The notes under the pieces were generated by a model that was not told the DNA's origin, did no database searches, and worked only from the letters and a program-made list of their open reading frames with translations. Made by a program: the position numbers and the translations under genes. From the NCBI GenBank assembly GCA_041742255.1, contig JBGSIZ010000350.1:1-28232 (forward strand): DNA of 28,232 nucleotides. The letters are read 5' to 3'. How positions within the stretch are numbered: position 1 is the stretch's first letter; each line of letters opens with the position of its first letter. The DNA is from JBGSIZ01 sp041742255 (GTDB lineage Bacteria > Pseudomonadota > Alphaproteobacteria > Rhodobacterales > Rhodobacteraceae). Below, piece by piece: positions 15,022 through 22,332 of this stretch.

Positions 15022-15617
15022 CCTATGTTCTGGGTCTGACCGGGTCCATTGGCATGGGCAAATCCACCACCGCCGCGATGTTTGCCGAATATGGTGTTCC
15101 GGTCTGGGATGCGGATGCGTCGGTATCCCGTCTGTATTCCGTCGGTGGCGCTGCTGCCCTTGTGCTGGCCGAAATTCTGCCGGATGCCATCGAAAACGGG
15201 GCCGTGTCCAAGGATCGGTTGCGCGAATTGATCGCCGCCGACCCCGCTGTTCTGGACCGCGTGCAGGCGATTGTGCATCCCATGGTTGCCGCCGACCGCC
15301 GCGCGTTTCTGGATGCTGCGACCGCCGATGTCGTGCTGTTGGACATTCCGCTGCTGTTTGAAACCGGGGCCGATGCCATCTGTGACGCCGTTGTTGTCGT
15401 GTCTGTCCCCCCAGAGGTCCAGCGCGCCCGTGTTCTGGACCGTGGCACCATGACCCCGGCCCAGTTTGACATGATCCTGTCCCGCCAGATGCCCGATACC
15501 GAAAAACGCGCCCGCGCCAAATGGGTCATTGAAACCCTGTCGCTGGACAGCGCCCACGAGGCCGTGAAACAGGTGTTGGCCGACATACGAAAGGACCGCG
15601 CCGATGCCCTTGCGTGA
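15018..15617 (+). CDS. coaE: Dephospho-CoA kinase
   Basis: CoaE phosphorylates the 3'-hydroxyl of dephospho-CoA, the last step of coenzyme A synthesis. The P-loop GSIGMGKST is at residues 9-17, the DAD motif (VWDADASV) follows near residue 31, and the lid region with RxxSRQMP is near residue 150. The length of 199 aa is normal. The start codon is GTG (15018-15020), overlapping the aroE TGA. The stop lies 14 nt inside dnaQ. The aroE-coaE-dnaQ order next to the origin is common in alphaproteobacteria. Confidence 0.96.
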   Translation: MTYVLGLTGSIGMGKSTTAAMFAEYGVPVWDADASVSRLYSVGGAAALVLAEILPDAIENGAVSKDRLRELIAADPAVLDRVQAIVHPMVAADRRAFLDAATADVVLLDIPLLFETGADAICDAVVVVSVPPEVQRARVLDRGTMTPAQFDMILSRQMPDTEKRARAKWVIETLSLDSAHEAVKQVLADIRKDRADALA

Positions 15618-16341
15618 GATTGTTCTGGACACCGAAACCACCGGGTTTGAACCTGACGAAGGCGACCGCATTGTCGAGATTGGCGCGATTGAACTGATCG
15701 GCCATGTGCCGACGGGCCGCACCTATCATCAGTATATCAACCCCGAACGGTCCATGCCCCAAGGCGCGTTTGACGTCCACGGTATTGGCCCTGACTTGCT
15801 GGACACCCCCCGCCCTGCTGCCGCGGGCGAGGTCACGCTGCGCGATAAACCTGTGTTCCGGGCCGTGGGGCAAGCGTTTGTCGATTTCATTGGCGATGCA
15901 AAGTTGGTCATTCACAACGCCGCCTTTGACATGAAGTTTCTGAATTTCGAGTTGAAGCGGATGGGTCTGCCCGATCTGCCGTTTGACCGCGCCATTGACA
16001 CGCTGGGCATGGCCCGCCGCAAATTCCCCGGATCGCCCGCGTCACTGGATGCTTTGTGCCGCAGGTTTGATATCGACAATTCCGCCCGCACCCTGCACGG
16101 CGCGTTGTTGGACAGCGAAATTCTGGCCGAGGTGTATCTGGAACTGATCGGGGGCAGGCAACCCGATTTTGCCTTGTCCACCAACCAAAGCAACCCGACC
16201 CGCGCCGTGGCCGATGCCGATTGGCGCCCGATGCCCCGCCCTGTCCCGTTGCCCCCCCGGTTGACCCCGGACGAACAAAAGGCCCACGACGCATTCGTCG
16301 CGGGCCTTGGCGAGGATGCCGTCTGGTTGAAAGGGCGTTAG
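15604..16341 (+). CDS. dnaQ: DNA polymerase III epsilon subunit (3'-5' proofreading exonuclease)
   Basis: Epsilon removes misincorporated bases within the Pol III core. The DEDDh catalytic set is visible: Asp9 and Glu11 in LDTETTG, Asp109 in HNAAFD, and His165 and Asp170 in HGALLD. The C-terminal tail after about residue 190 is proline-rich and variable, as expected for the polymerase-contact region. The length is 245 aa. It is the last gene of maf-aroE-coaE-dnaQ. Its TAG (16339-16341) overlaps the secB stop on the other strand. Its 3' coding sequence also contains a hairpin that reads as a terminator for secB. Confidence 0.96.
   Translation: MPLREIVLDTETTGFEPDEGDRIVEIGAIELIGHVPTGRTYHQYINPERSMPQGAFDVHGIGPDLLDTPRPAAAGEVTLRDKPVFRAVGQAFVDFIGDAKLVIHNAAFDMKFLNFELKRMGLPDLPFDRAIDTLGMARRKFPGSPASLDALCRRFDIDNSARTLHGALLDSEILAEVYLELIGGRQPDFALSTNQSNPTRAVADADWRPMPRPVPLPPRLTPDEQKAHDAFVAGLGEDAVWLKGR
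16274..16308 (-). terminator. Intrinsic terminator for secB, embedded in the dnaQ coding sequence
   Basis: On the minus strand AAGGCCCGCGACG pairs with CGTCGTGGGCCTT through a loop AATG: a 13-bp stem whose only irregular pair is G-U, followed by TTTGTTC. On the plus strand the same position is an A-C mismatch, so the structure favours the secB transcript. It starts 30 nt past the secB stop. Confidence 0.7.
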
Positions 16342-16352
16342 TTCGCTTTTTC
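16329..16352 (+). terminator. Weak hairpin around the dnaQ/secB stop codons
   Basis: GAAAGGGCG (16329-16337), loop TTAGTT, CGCTTTTTC (16344-16352): nine pairs including two G-U on the plus strand, with a five-T run in the 3' arm. Both the dnaQ TAG and the secB TAA (minus) lie in the loop. A possible end for the maf-dnaQ transcript. Confidence 0.35.
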
Positions 16353-16859
16353 GCCCGATGCCTGTTGTTCCTGCACACGCCGCGCCAGTTCGTTGCGGTA
16401 AAGCGCCAGAAAATCAATCGTTTCAAGGTTCAGCGGGGGGAAGCCCCCGTCCCGCGTCACGTCGCTGACGATACGGCGGATAAACGGGAAGGTCAGGCGC
16501 GGACATTCGATCAGCAGGTAGGGGTGCAGTTGTTCCTCTGGTACGCCTTCGATGTGGAACAGGCCCGCATATTCCAGTTCAAGCACGAACAGCGGTGCCC
16601 GGCTTTCCTTGGCGACCGAATTGACCACGATTTTTGTGATCACTTCGAACTGGTTGTCGCCGCCCCGTTTGCGCGCATCAAGGTTCACCTTGACCGACAC
16701 TTCGGGGGCTGCGTCGCCTTGGATCCCCTTTTGTGCGAGGATGTTTTCGAACGACATATCCCGCGTGTATTGCGCAAGAACCCGGCTGGTGATTTGCGGC
16801 GGTTGCGCGGATGTTGTGGGGGCGGCGGCGGTTGCGCCGTTTTGTGTATCGTCGGCCAT
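16338..16859 (-). CDS. secB: SecB, protein-export chaperone
   Basis: SecB is a tetrameric cytoplasmic chaperone that keeps preproteins unfolded and hands them to SecA. The 173-aa product has a disordered Ala/Thr/Gln-rich N-terminus (about 1-22), then the SecB fold with YTRDMSFEN, VNLDARKRGGDNQFEV, AGLFHIEG and CPRLTFPFIRRIVSDVTRDGGFPPLNLETIDF, all family signatures. AAGGA lies about 7 nt upstream of the ATG. A weak promoter-like pair (TTGAGG-N17-TAGGTA, 16903-16931, minus) precedes it. The stop codon overlaps that of convergent dnaQ. Confidence 0.96.
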   Translation of the reverse strand: MADDTQNGATAAAPTTSAQPPQITSRVLAQYTRDMSFENILAQKGIQGDAAPEVSVKVNLDARKRGGDNQFEVITKIVVNSVAKESRAPLFVLELEYAGLFHIEGVPEEQLHPYLLIECPRLTFPFIRRIVSDVTRDGGFPPLNLETIDFLALYRNELARRVQEQQASGEKAN

Positions 16860-16944
16860 TGGGCTGTCCTTGGTCCATTTGCGGAAAATCTGCGTTGATG
16901 GTTACCTAGCAGCCCTTTTCCCGCGCCTCAATGCCTTGGGGTGG

Positions 16945-17436
16945 TTAATGCCGTGTCCAGCCCGAAGGTTGGTGCGTGGTCCGCCCGTCTGGGGGCACTT
17001 CTTCGTAGTCGCCGTCGATGATGGTGTCGCGTCCCGTGCCGTGCGGTGCCCAGTTGTCTTGTGTCTTGTTGCCCATGGCAAAACTGGCCACCGTCACCCG
17101 CGCCTTGATCCACCGGAATGCTGCCGCCCGCACCTGTGGGATCAGGAGGAGAAACCCGACCGTGTCCGTGAAAAACCCCGGCGTGAGCAGGAGCGCCCCC
17201 GCAAACAGGATCATCGCCCCGTTTGCCAGCGGTTCGCCGGGGTCCGACAAGGTCGAGAACGACGCCCGCAGGCGGTTCATTTCCCGCAGCCCCTGTTGGC
17301 GCACCAGAAACGACCCCAAAATCGCCGTGACGATCACGATCCCCAGCGTCGCCCAAAGCCCGATCAGCCCCCCGACCTGAATGAACAACGCAATCTCGAT
17401 CAACGGGATGGCGACGAATGCTGCGAATAGCCACAT
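16945..17436 (-). CDS. fxsA: FxsA family membrane protein
   Basis: FxsA is a small inner-membrane protein, known in E. coli for overcoming phage T7 exclusion by the F plasmid; its normal role is unclear. The 163-aa product has three to four hydrophobic segments (about residues 2-20, 24-45, 68-85 and 88-102) containing the family pattern IPLIEIALFIQVGGLIG and the LLLTPGFFTDTVGFLLLIP stretch. A hydrophilic C-tail follows. The frame opens at 17463, but the ATG at 17434-17436 (MWLFAAF) is the usual start, with AAGG about 6 nt upstream. It is divergent from the Tim44-like gene and 85 nt upstream of secB. Confidence 0.9.
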   Translation of the reverse strand: MWLFAAFVAIPLIEIALFIQVGGLIGLWATLGIVIVTAILGSFLVRQQGLREMNRLRASFSTLSDPGEPLANGAMILFAGALLLTPGFFTDTVGFLLLIPQVRAAAFRWIKARVTVASFAMGNKTQDNWAPHGTGRDTIIDGDYEEVPPDGRTTHQPSGWTRH

Positions 17437-17539
17437 GCTGCACCTTGATCCTTTCCGGGTCACTGGTGGACTTGCCCCGACCCAGCACCTACATAAGGGT
17501 CAGCCGACGTTGTTTCCATGCCCTGTCTGAGAGGACCCG

Positions 17540-18196
17540 ATGAATTCTCCCCTGATCCAATTGCTGGTGCTTGCGGGTATTGCCGTGTTTCTGATCCTGC
17601 GTCTGCGCAGTGTTCTGGGCACCCGCGAAGGCTATGAAAAGCCTGCCATACCAGTGGAGACCAGCCGTCGCCGCACCCGTGATTTCGAAGTGATCGAGGG
17701 CGGTCCCGATCTGGACGTTCTGGATCACGCCATTGAAAACAGCGACACCGCCAAGGCGCTGGCCGCCATGAAACGCACCGATCGGTCGTTTGTCGTGGCC
17801 GAATTTCTGCAAGGTGCCCGTGGTGCCTATGAGATGATCCTGATGGCCTTTGAAAAGGGCGATCTGGCGAGCATCCGCCCGTTCATTTCCGATGATGTCT
17901 ATGACGCCTTTTCCGATGGTGTCACCGCCCGCGAGGCCGAGGGTCTGAAGGTTGACGCCACGTTTATCGGCATCAGCGATCTGGGTATTCACGAGGCCAC
18001 GTTTGATGACGTCACCAAAGAGGGCGAGATTGCCGTCCGATTTACCGGTGAATTGACCTATCTGGTGCGTGACCGTGGCGGCGATATTGTCGAGGGTAGC
18101 CAGACCGAGATCAAGCGTCAGAAGGATGTCTGGACGTTTGCCCGCACTCTTGGCTCTGATGATCCCAACTGGATTCTGGTTGCGACCGGGGGCTGA
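17540..18196 (+). CDS. timA: Tim44/TimA family membrane-anchored protein
   Basis: The 218-aa product has one N-terminal membrane helix (about residues 5-22), a short charged linker, and a C-terminal Tim44-like domain (about 70-215) beginning DRSFVVAEFLQGARGAYEMILMAFEKGD and including the IRPFISDDVYDAF segment. In mitochondria Tim44 anchors Hsp70 to the import channel. The bacterial relative TimA is described in alphaproteobacteria as inner-membrane associated, with no agreed function. The neighbourhood of secB fits an envelope or protein-traffic role, but that is inference. GAGAGGA precedes the ATG. mltA begins 24 nt after the stop. Confidence 0.85.
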   Translation: MNSPLIQLLVLAGIAVFLILRLRSVLGTREGYEKPAIPVETSRRRTRDFEVIEGGPDLDVLDHAIENSDTAKALAAMKRTDRSFVVAEFLQGARGAYEMILMAFEKGDLASIRPFISDDVYDAFSDGVTAREAEGLKVDATFIGISDLGIHEATFDDVTKEGEIAVRFTGELTYLVRDRGGDIVEGSQTEIKRQKDVWTFARTLGSDDPNWILVATGG

Positions 18197-18220
18197 CCCT
18201 GCCCAGGCAAAGGAAACGCC

Positions 18221-19165
18221 GTGCCTGTGACCACCACGACCCTGTCGTTTGCCGATCTGGACGGATGGGCGCAGGACGATCATGCCGCCGCATGGGCCGT
18301 GTTCAACGAAACCCGTCCCCATCTGGCCGGGCCGGAGTGGGACGAGGTGCCTGCCGCCGAGCCGACCGATGCCCGCGCATGGTTCGAGACGTGGTTTGAT
18401 CCGGTTCTGATTGAGGGGTCCGCGGCCCCGTTGTTCACCGGGTATTTCGAGCCGGAGTTGGAGGGTGCGTTGCACCCGTCCCCGGCGTTTCCCTGTGCCA
18501 TTTACCGCGCCCCCCTTGATGCGTCGTTGCGCGCCCCGTGGCTGGCCCGCCGTGAGATCGAGACGACAGGCGTCTTGCAGGGGTCCGAAATTGCGTGGCT
18601 GGCCGATCCGTTGGAGGTGTTTTTTCTACAAGTGCAGGGGTCTGGTCGAATACGGCTGCCGGATGGGCAGACGATCCGGGTGGGGTTTGCCGCCAAGAAC
18701 AACCATCCGTATCGGTCCATCGGGCAGGAGTTGGTGCGGCGTGGTGCGATCCCTGTCGAGGCCCTGACCACCGACGCCATCCGGGACTGGGCCGCCGCCC
18801 ATCGCCAAGATGTGCAGGAGGTGTTGTGGTCCAACCCGAGCTATGTGTTTTTCCGCGAGGTGACAGAGGTTCCTGCGGACAAGGGGCCGTTGGGGTTTTT
18901 GGGCGCGTCGGTGACGCCTATGCGCACCGTCGCCGTTGATCCCGCCCATATCCTGCTGGGGTCCCCGGTTTGGATTGAAACCGACGCCCCCGGCCCCCTG
19001 CGCCGTCTGATGGTGGCGCAGGATATTGGTGGCGCGATCAAGGGGCCGCAGCGGGCCGATATTTTCGTGGGCACCGGGCCGCAGGCGGGCGATATTGCCG
19101 GGCGGATCAATGCCCCCGGTCGCCTGATCGTTCTGCGCCCCAAATCCGGTGGGTCAGTGGCATGA
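18221..19165 (+). CDS. mltA: MltA family murein lytic transglycosylase
   Basis: MltA enzymes cleave the MurNAc-GlcNAc bond of peptidoglycan, forming 1,6-anhydro-MurNAc. The 314-aa product contains the MltA barrel (LFTGYFEPELEG, FFLQVQGSGRIRLPDG, AAKNNHPYRSIG) and a C-terminal 3D domain with DIGGAIKGPQRADIFVGTG. The Asp in ADIF corresponds to the E. coli catalytic Asp308. The start is GTG 18221 with AAAGGA about 6 nt upstream. The first in-frame stop upstream is the preceding gene's TGA, so no longer start exists. The N-terminus (MPVTTTTLSFADLDGW) is neither a signal peptide nor a lipobox, which is odd for a periplasmic enzyme. The stop overlaps smr by 4 nt. Confidence 0.92.
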   Translation: MPVTTTTLSFADLDGWAQDDHAAAWAVFNETRPHLAGPEWDEVPAAEPTDARAWFETWFDPVLIEGSAAPLFTGYFEPELEGALHPSPAFPCAIYRAPLDASLRAPWLARREIETTGVLQGSEIAWLADPLEVFFLQVQGSGRIRLPDGQTIRVGFAAKNNHPYRSIGQELVRRGAIPVEALTTDAIRDWAAAHRQDVQEVLWSNPSYVFFREVTEVPADKGPLGFLGASVTPMRTVAVDPAHILLGSPVWIETDAPGPLRRLMVAQDIGGAIKGPQRADIFVGTGPQAGDIAGRINAPGRLIVLRPKSGGSVA

Positions 19166-19767
19166 GACGCCCCCGCAGCCTGACCCCAGAAGACCGCGCG
19201 TTGTGGGATCTGGTTGCCCAGCGCACGACGCCGATGAACAAACAACGCCCGGCCCCCCCATCGGTCGCGGCCGAACCCGCGCCACAGCCCCGCCGCCAGA
19301 TGCCCGACCCCGACCCGATCCCGGATCCGGTTCCCCGGTCATTCCGGATTGGACAAAAGGCCGATGCACGCCGCCCCCATGATTTGTCCCCGTCGTTGCC
19401 GGAACGGTTGTCCCGCGCCCCTATCCAGATGGACGCCAAACAGCATGGCCGCATGACCCGTGGCAAGTTGGACCCAGAAGGCCGGATTGATCTGCATGGC
19501 ATGACCGTGTCCGAGGCCCACCCTGCGCTGCAGTCGTTCATCCTGATGGCGGCGGCAGAGGGAAAGCGGCTGGTTCTGGTGATCACGGGCAAGGGCAAGG
19601 ACCGTGACGATGGTGGCCCGATCCCAACCCGGTTTGGCGTGTTGCGCCATCAGGTGCCGCAGTGGTTGAACCTGCCGCCGTTGCGCCAAGTGGTGATGCA
19701 GGTGACCGCCGCCCATATCCGGCATGGCGGGCACGGTGCCTATTACGTTTATCTACGCCGTCGTTAA
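19162..19767 (+). CDS. Smr (small MutS-related) domain protein
   Basis: The 201-aa product has an N-terminal proline- and arginine-rich, probably disordered half (1-100) and a C-terminal Smr domain: DLHGMT (residues 110-115), then the VLVITGKGKD loop and GVLRHQVPQWL, ending with YYVYLRRR. Smr domains are nicking nucleases or RNA/ribosome-associated endonucleases (as in MutS2, YdaL/SmrA and SmrB). The exact substrate here cannot be told. The ATG overlaps the mltA stop (ATGA). The mltA-smr pair is frequent in alphaproteobacteria. The last 15 nt overlap the convergent transporter gene. Confidence 0.9.
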   Translation: MRRPRSLTPEDRALWDLVAQRTTPMNKQRPAPPSVAAEPAPQPRRQMPDPDPIPDPVPRSFRIGQKADARRPHDLSPSLPERLSRAPIQMDAKQHGRMTRGKLDPEGRIDLHGMTVSEAHPALQSFILMAAAEGKRLVLVITGKGKDRDDGGPIPTRFGVLRHQVPQWLNLPPLRQVVMQVTAAHIRHGGHGAYYVYLRRR

Positions 19768-20973
19768 CCGACCGCGCGCCGCGTTCAGGGCCGGGATCAT
19801 GCCAATGGCGGAGGCCACAAAGACCGCTGCATAGATCAGCAATTGCACGGGCAGGTCCATGCCCCCGTCAATCAACCACCCCGACAAACCGGGGCCAAGC
19901 GCCGACCCCAGCACCATCAGCGCCACAATCGCCGATTTGATAGTGCCCAGATGTTGCGTGCCGTAAAACTCTGCCCAACAGGCCGAGGGCAATGTGGCCT
20001 GCCCCCCGCCCGCAAGCCCCATGAGGATTACCCCCGCCGCCGACCATGCCACCGTGGGCGCATACCAGTGGCACACAAACCCAAGCGCCAGCGGAATGAG
20101 GTAGACCGGCAACAGCCGCGCCGATCCGAACCGGTCGATCAACCAACCATAAAGGAATGTGGACCCGATGAACGCCGCCGTTCCCAAGGGGAATACCGCC
20201 ACCAGTGACAGGTGATCCCAGCCTTTGACCTCTGTGAAATGGACCTGATGGAACCAGAATGCCGTCACAAAGGCCGGGAACGACACCAGCGCCGGAACCA
20301 GTGCCCAGAACAGCGGGTGCCGCAACGCATCCTGCCGGGTCCAGTGCCGCCCGTCCATGCCGGTGGAACTGTTGGATTGCGCCACCGATTGTGGCGTCCG
20401 TTCCTGACCCAAGAGCCACAGGATCACCGGCAACATCAGGAGGCAGAACACCCCCGCCGCGACCCACAGATCGTGCCAGTCGAACACCTGTTTGAGCCAG
20501 ACAAAGGTAAGCGGCAGCACAGCCTCGCCCAATGAAAAGCCAAGTGTGGCGATGGCGAGCGCCCGCCCCCGCGTGGCCACAAACCAGCGCGACATGGCAA
20601 TGATCGCCAAGGTGCTGGCCATGCCCTGACCCAGAAACCGCAGCGCAAAGATGACGAGCGTGAGCGTCAGGACAGACGGCGCATAGGCCATGCCGACACA
20701 GGCCAATCCCAAGCCACCGACCACAATGAGGCCAAGCGCCCGGACCCGGAACCTGTCTGTCAGCCCGCCGGCCCAGAGCATGACCGCCGCTGATGCCCCT
20801 GTGCCGATGGTGTAGATTGTCCCCCAATCCCCATTCGACAATCCGAAGGCCGCCCGGATTTCCCCGCCAAAGATCGAGATGAAAAAGGTTTGCCCGAACG
20901 AGGACAGGAACGACAACAACGCCCCCGCCGCAAGGAAACGCGCGTTGTCCCGAAGAAAGCGGAGATAGTCCAT
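19753..20973 (-). CDS. Major facilitator superfamily transporter
   Basis: A 406-aa polytopic membrane protein with about 12 hydrophobic segments. The loop GGLTDRFRVRALG after the second helix is the MFS motif A region, and RGRALAIATLGFSLGEAVLP resembles the motif of the oxalate/formate-antiporter-like branch. Substrate is unknown. The frame opens with GTG 21013-21015, but I choose ATG 20971-20973 (MDYLRFLRDN) because the extra residues are not transporter-like. Neither start has a strong Shine-Dalgarno, and a 7-bp hairpin (20975-20997) sits directly before the ATG. It follows hslU in the same direction and converges on smr with a 15-nt overlap. Confidence 0.85.
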   Translation of the reverse strand: MDYLRFLRDNARFLAAGALLSFLSSFGQTFFISIFGGEIRAAFGLSNGDWGTIYTIGTGASAAVMLWAGGLTDRFRVRALGLIVVGGLGLACVGMAYAPSVLTLTLVIFALRFLGQGMASTLAIIAMSRWFVATRGRALAIATLGFSLGEAVLPLTFVWLKQVFDWHDLWVAAGVFCLLMLPVILWLLGQERTPQSVAQSNSSTGMDGRHWTRQDALRHPLFWALVPALVSFPAFVTAFWFHQVHFTEVKGWDHLSLVAVFPLGTAAFIGSTFLYGWLIDRFGSARLLPVYLIPLALGFVCHWYAPTVAWSAAGVILMGLAGGGQATLPSACWAEFYGTQHLGTIKSAIVALMVLGSALGPGLSGWLIDGGMDLPVQLLIYAAVFVASAIGMIPALNAARGRLTTA

Positions 20974-20974
20974 T

Positions 20975-20997
20975 GGCGGGCCCCGTGATTGCCCGCC
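20975..20997 (-). other. Hairpin directly upstream of the MFS start codon
   Basis: GGCGGGC and GCCCGCC are perfect 7-bp arms around a 9-nt loop, ending one nt before the transporter ATG and 34 nt past the hslU stop. No T-run follows. It could limit ribosome access or mark the hslU mRNA 3' end. Confidence 0.35.
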
Positions 20998-21030
20998 CTG
21001 AATGGCCCGGATCACAGGGGGCTGAAACCC

Positions 21031-22332
21031 CTAAAGCACATAGCGGCTGAGATCCGTGGAGCGCGACAACGCGCCCAGATGTTCCTCGACAAAGTCGGCG
21101 TTGACCGTGACCTTGTCGCCGGCGCGGTCGGGGGCGGTGAACGACAAATCCTCGAACACCCGTTCCATGACCGTATAAAGGCGGCGCGCACCGATGTTTT
21201 CCACCGCTTCGTTCACCTGTGCCGCGATCCGGGCGAGTGCCGCGATGCCGTCGGTGGTGAAATCCACGGTCACGTCTTCGGTGCCCATGAGTGCCGTGTA
21301 TTGCAGCGTCAGCGCGTTGTCAGTTTCGGTGAGGATACGCACAAAGTCACCTTCGGTCAGGGGCCGCAGTTCCACCCGGATGGGCAGCCGCCCCTGTAGT
21401 TCCGGCAAAAGGTCCGACGGTTTGGCGACGTGGAACGCCCCCGATGCGATGAACAAAACGTGGTCGGTTTTCACCGGGCCGTGTTTCGTGCTGACCGTTG
21501 TGCCCTCGATCAAGGGGAGCAGATCGCGCTGCACCCCTTCGCGCGACACATCGGCCCCGCGGGTATCGGCCCGCGCGCAGACTTTGTCGATTTCATCAAG
21601 GAAAACAATGCCGTTTTGTTCCACGGCGTCGATTGCGGTTTTTTTGACCACATCATCGTCCAGCAGTTTGTCGGCCTCTTCGGACAGCAGCACTTCGTAG
21701 CTTTCTGCGACGGTCAGCCGTTTTTTGACGGAGCGCTGGAATGCCTTGCCGAACATTTCGCTGAGGTTCATCAGGCCACCCATCTGGGGTTGGCCGGGGA
21801 TGTCCATGCCACCCATCGGGTTGGAGGTGTCCATCACCTCCAGATCAATCATCGTGGCGTCGAGTTCCCCCGATTTCAGTTTCTTGCGAAACGTCTCCCG
21901 GGTGCCTTCGCGGGCGTCGGTGCCGGCGATGGCGGTGATGACCCGATCCTCGGCGGCGGCTTGTGCCTTGGCGCGGACCTCGCCCCGCATGAAATCGCGG
22001 GTTTGGGCGATGGCCACGTCCAAGAGATCGCGGATGATGCTGTCTACGTCGCGGCCGACATAGCCGACCTCGGTGAATTTGGTCGCCTCGACCTTGAGGA
22101 AGGGGGCGCGCGCGAGTTTGGCCAGCCTGCGCGAGATTTCGGTTTTGCCGACTCCGGTTGGCCCGATCATCAGGATATTCTTGGGATACACCTCGTCCCG
22201 CAGATCATCGCCCAACTGTTTGCGCCGCCACCGATTGCGCAGCGCCACGGCCACGGCCCGTTTGGCGTCCTTTTGCCCGATGATAAAGCGGTCGAGTTCA
22301 GACACGATTTCGCGGGGGGTGAGGTCGGTCAT
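21031..22332 (-). CDS. hslU: HslU (ClpY), ATPase subunit of the HslUV protease
   Basis: HslU is the AAA+ unfoldase that feeds substrates into the HslV peptidase. N-terminal TPREIVSELDRFIIGQ, Walker A GPTGVGKT (57-64) and the pore-loop segment GYVGRD (about residue 90) are seen, followed by the I domain. Walker B is near VFLDEIDK, and the C-terminal tail ends DLSRYVL, which docks into HslV. From ATG 22330-22332 the protein is 433 aa, the family length. The frame opens at 22377, but that part lies in hslV coding DNA. The ATG overlaps the hslV TGA (ATGA). Confidence 0.97.
   Translation of the reverse strand: MTDLTPREIVSELDRFIIGQKDAKRAVAVALRNRWRRKQLGDDLRDEVYPKNILMIGPTGVGKTEISRRLAKLARAPFLKVEATKFTEVGYVGRDVDSIIRDLLDVAIAQTRDFMRGEVRAKAQAAAEDRVITAIAGTDAREGTRETFRKKLKSGELDATMIDLEVMDTSNPMGGMDIPGQPQMGGLMNLSEMFGKAFQRSVKKRLTVAESYEVLLSEEADKLLDDDVVKKTAIDAVEQNGIVFLDEIDKVCARADTRGADVSREGVQRDLLPLIEGTTVSTKHGPVKTDHVLFIASGAFHVAKPSDLLPELQGRLPIRVELRPLTEGDFVRILTETDNALTLQYTALMGTEDVTVDFTTDGIAALARIAAQVNEAVENIGARRLYTVMERVFEDLSFTAPDRAGDKVTVNADFVEEHLGALSRSTDLSRYVL

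Noticed and set aside
17489..18475. 328-codon minus-strand frame opposite the Tim44-like gene and mltA
   Set aside because: Spans two well-supported plus-strand genes and has no recognisable domain.
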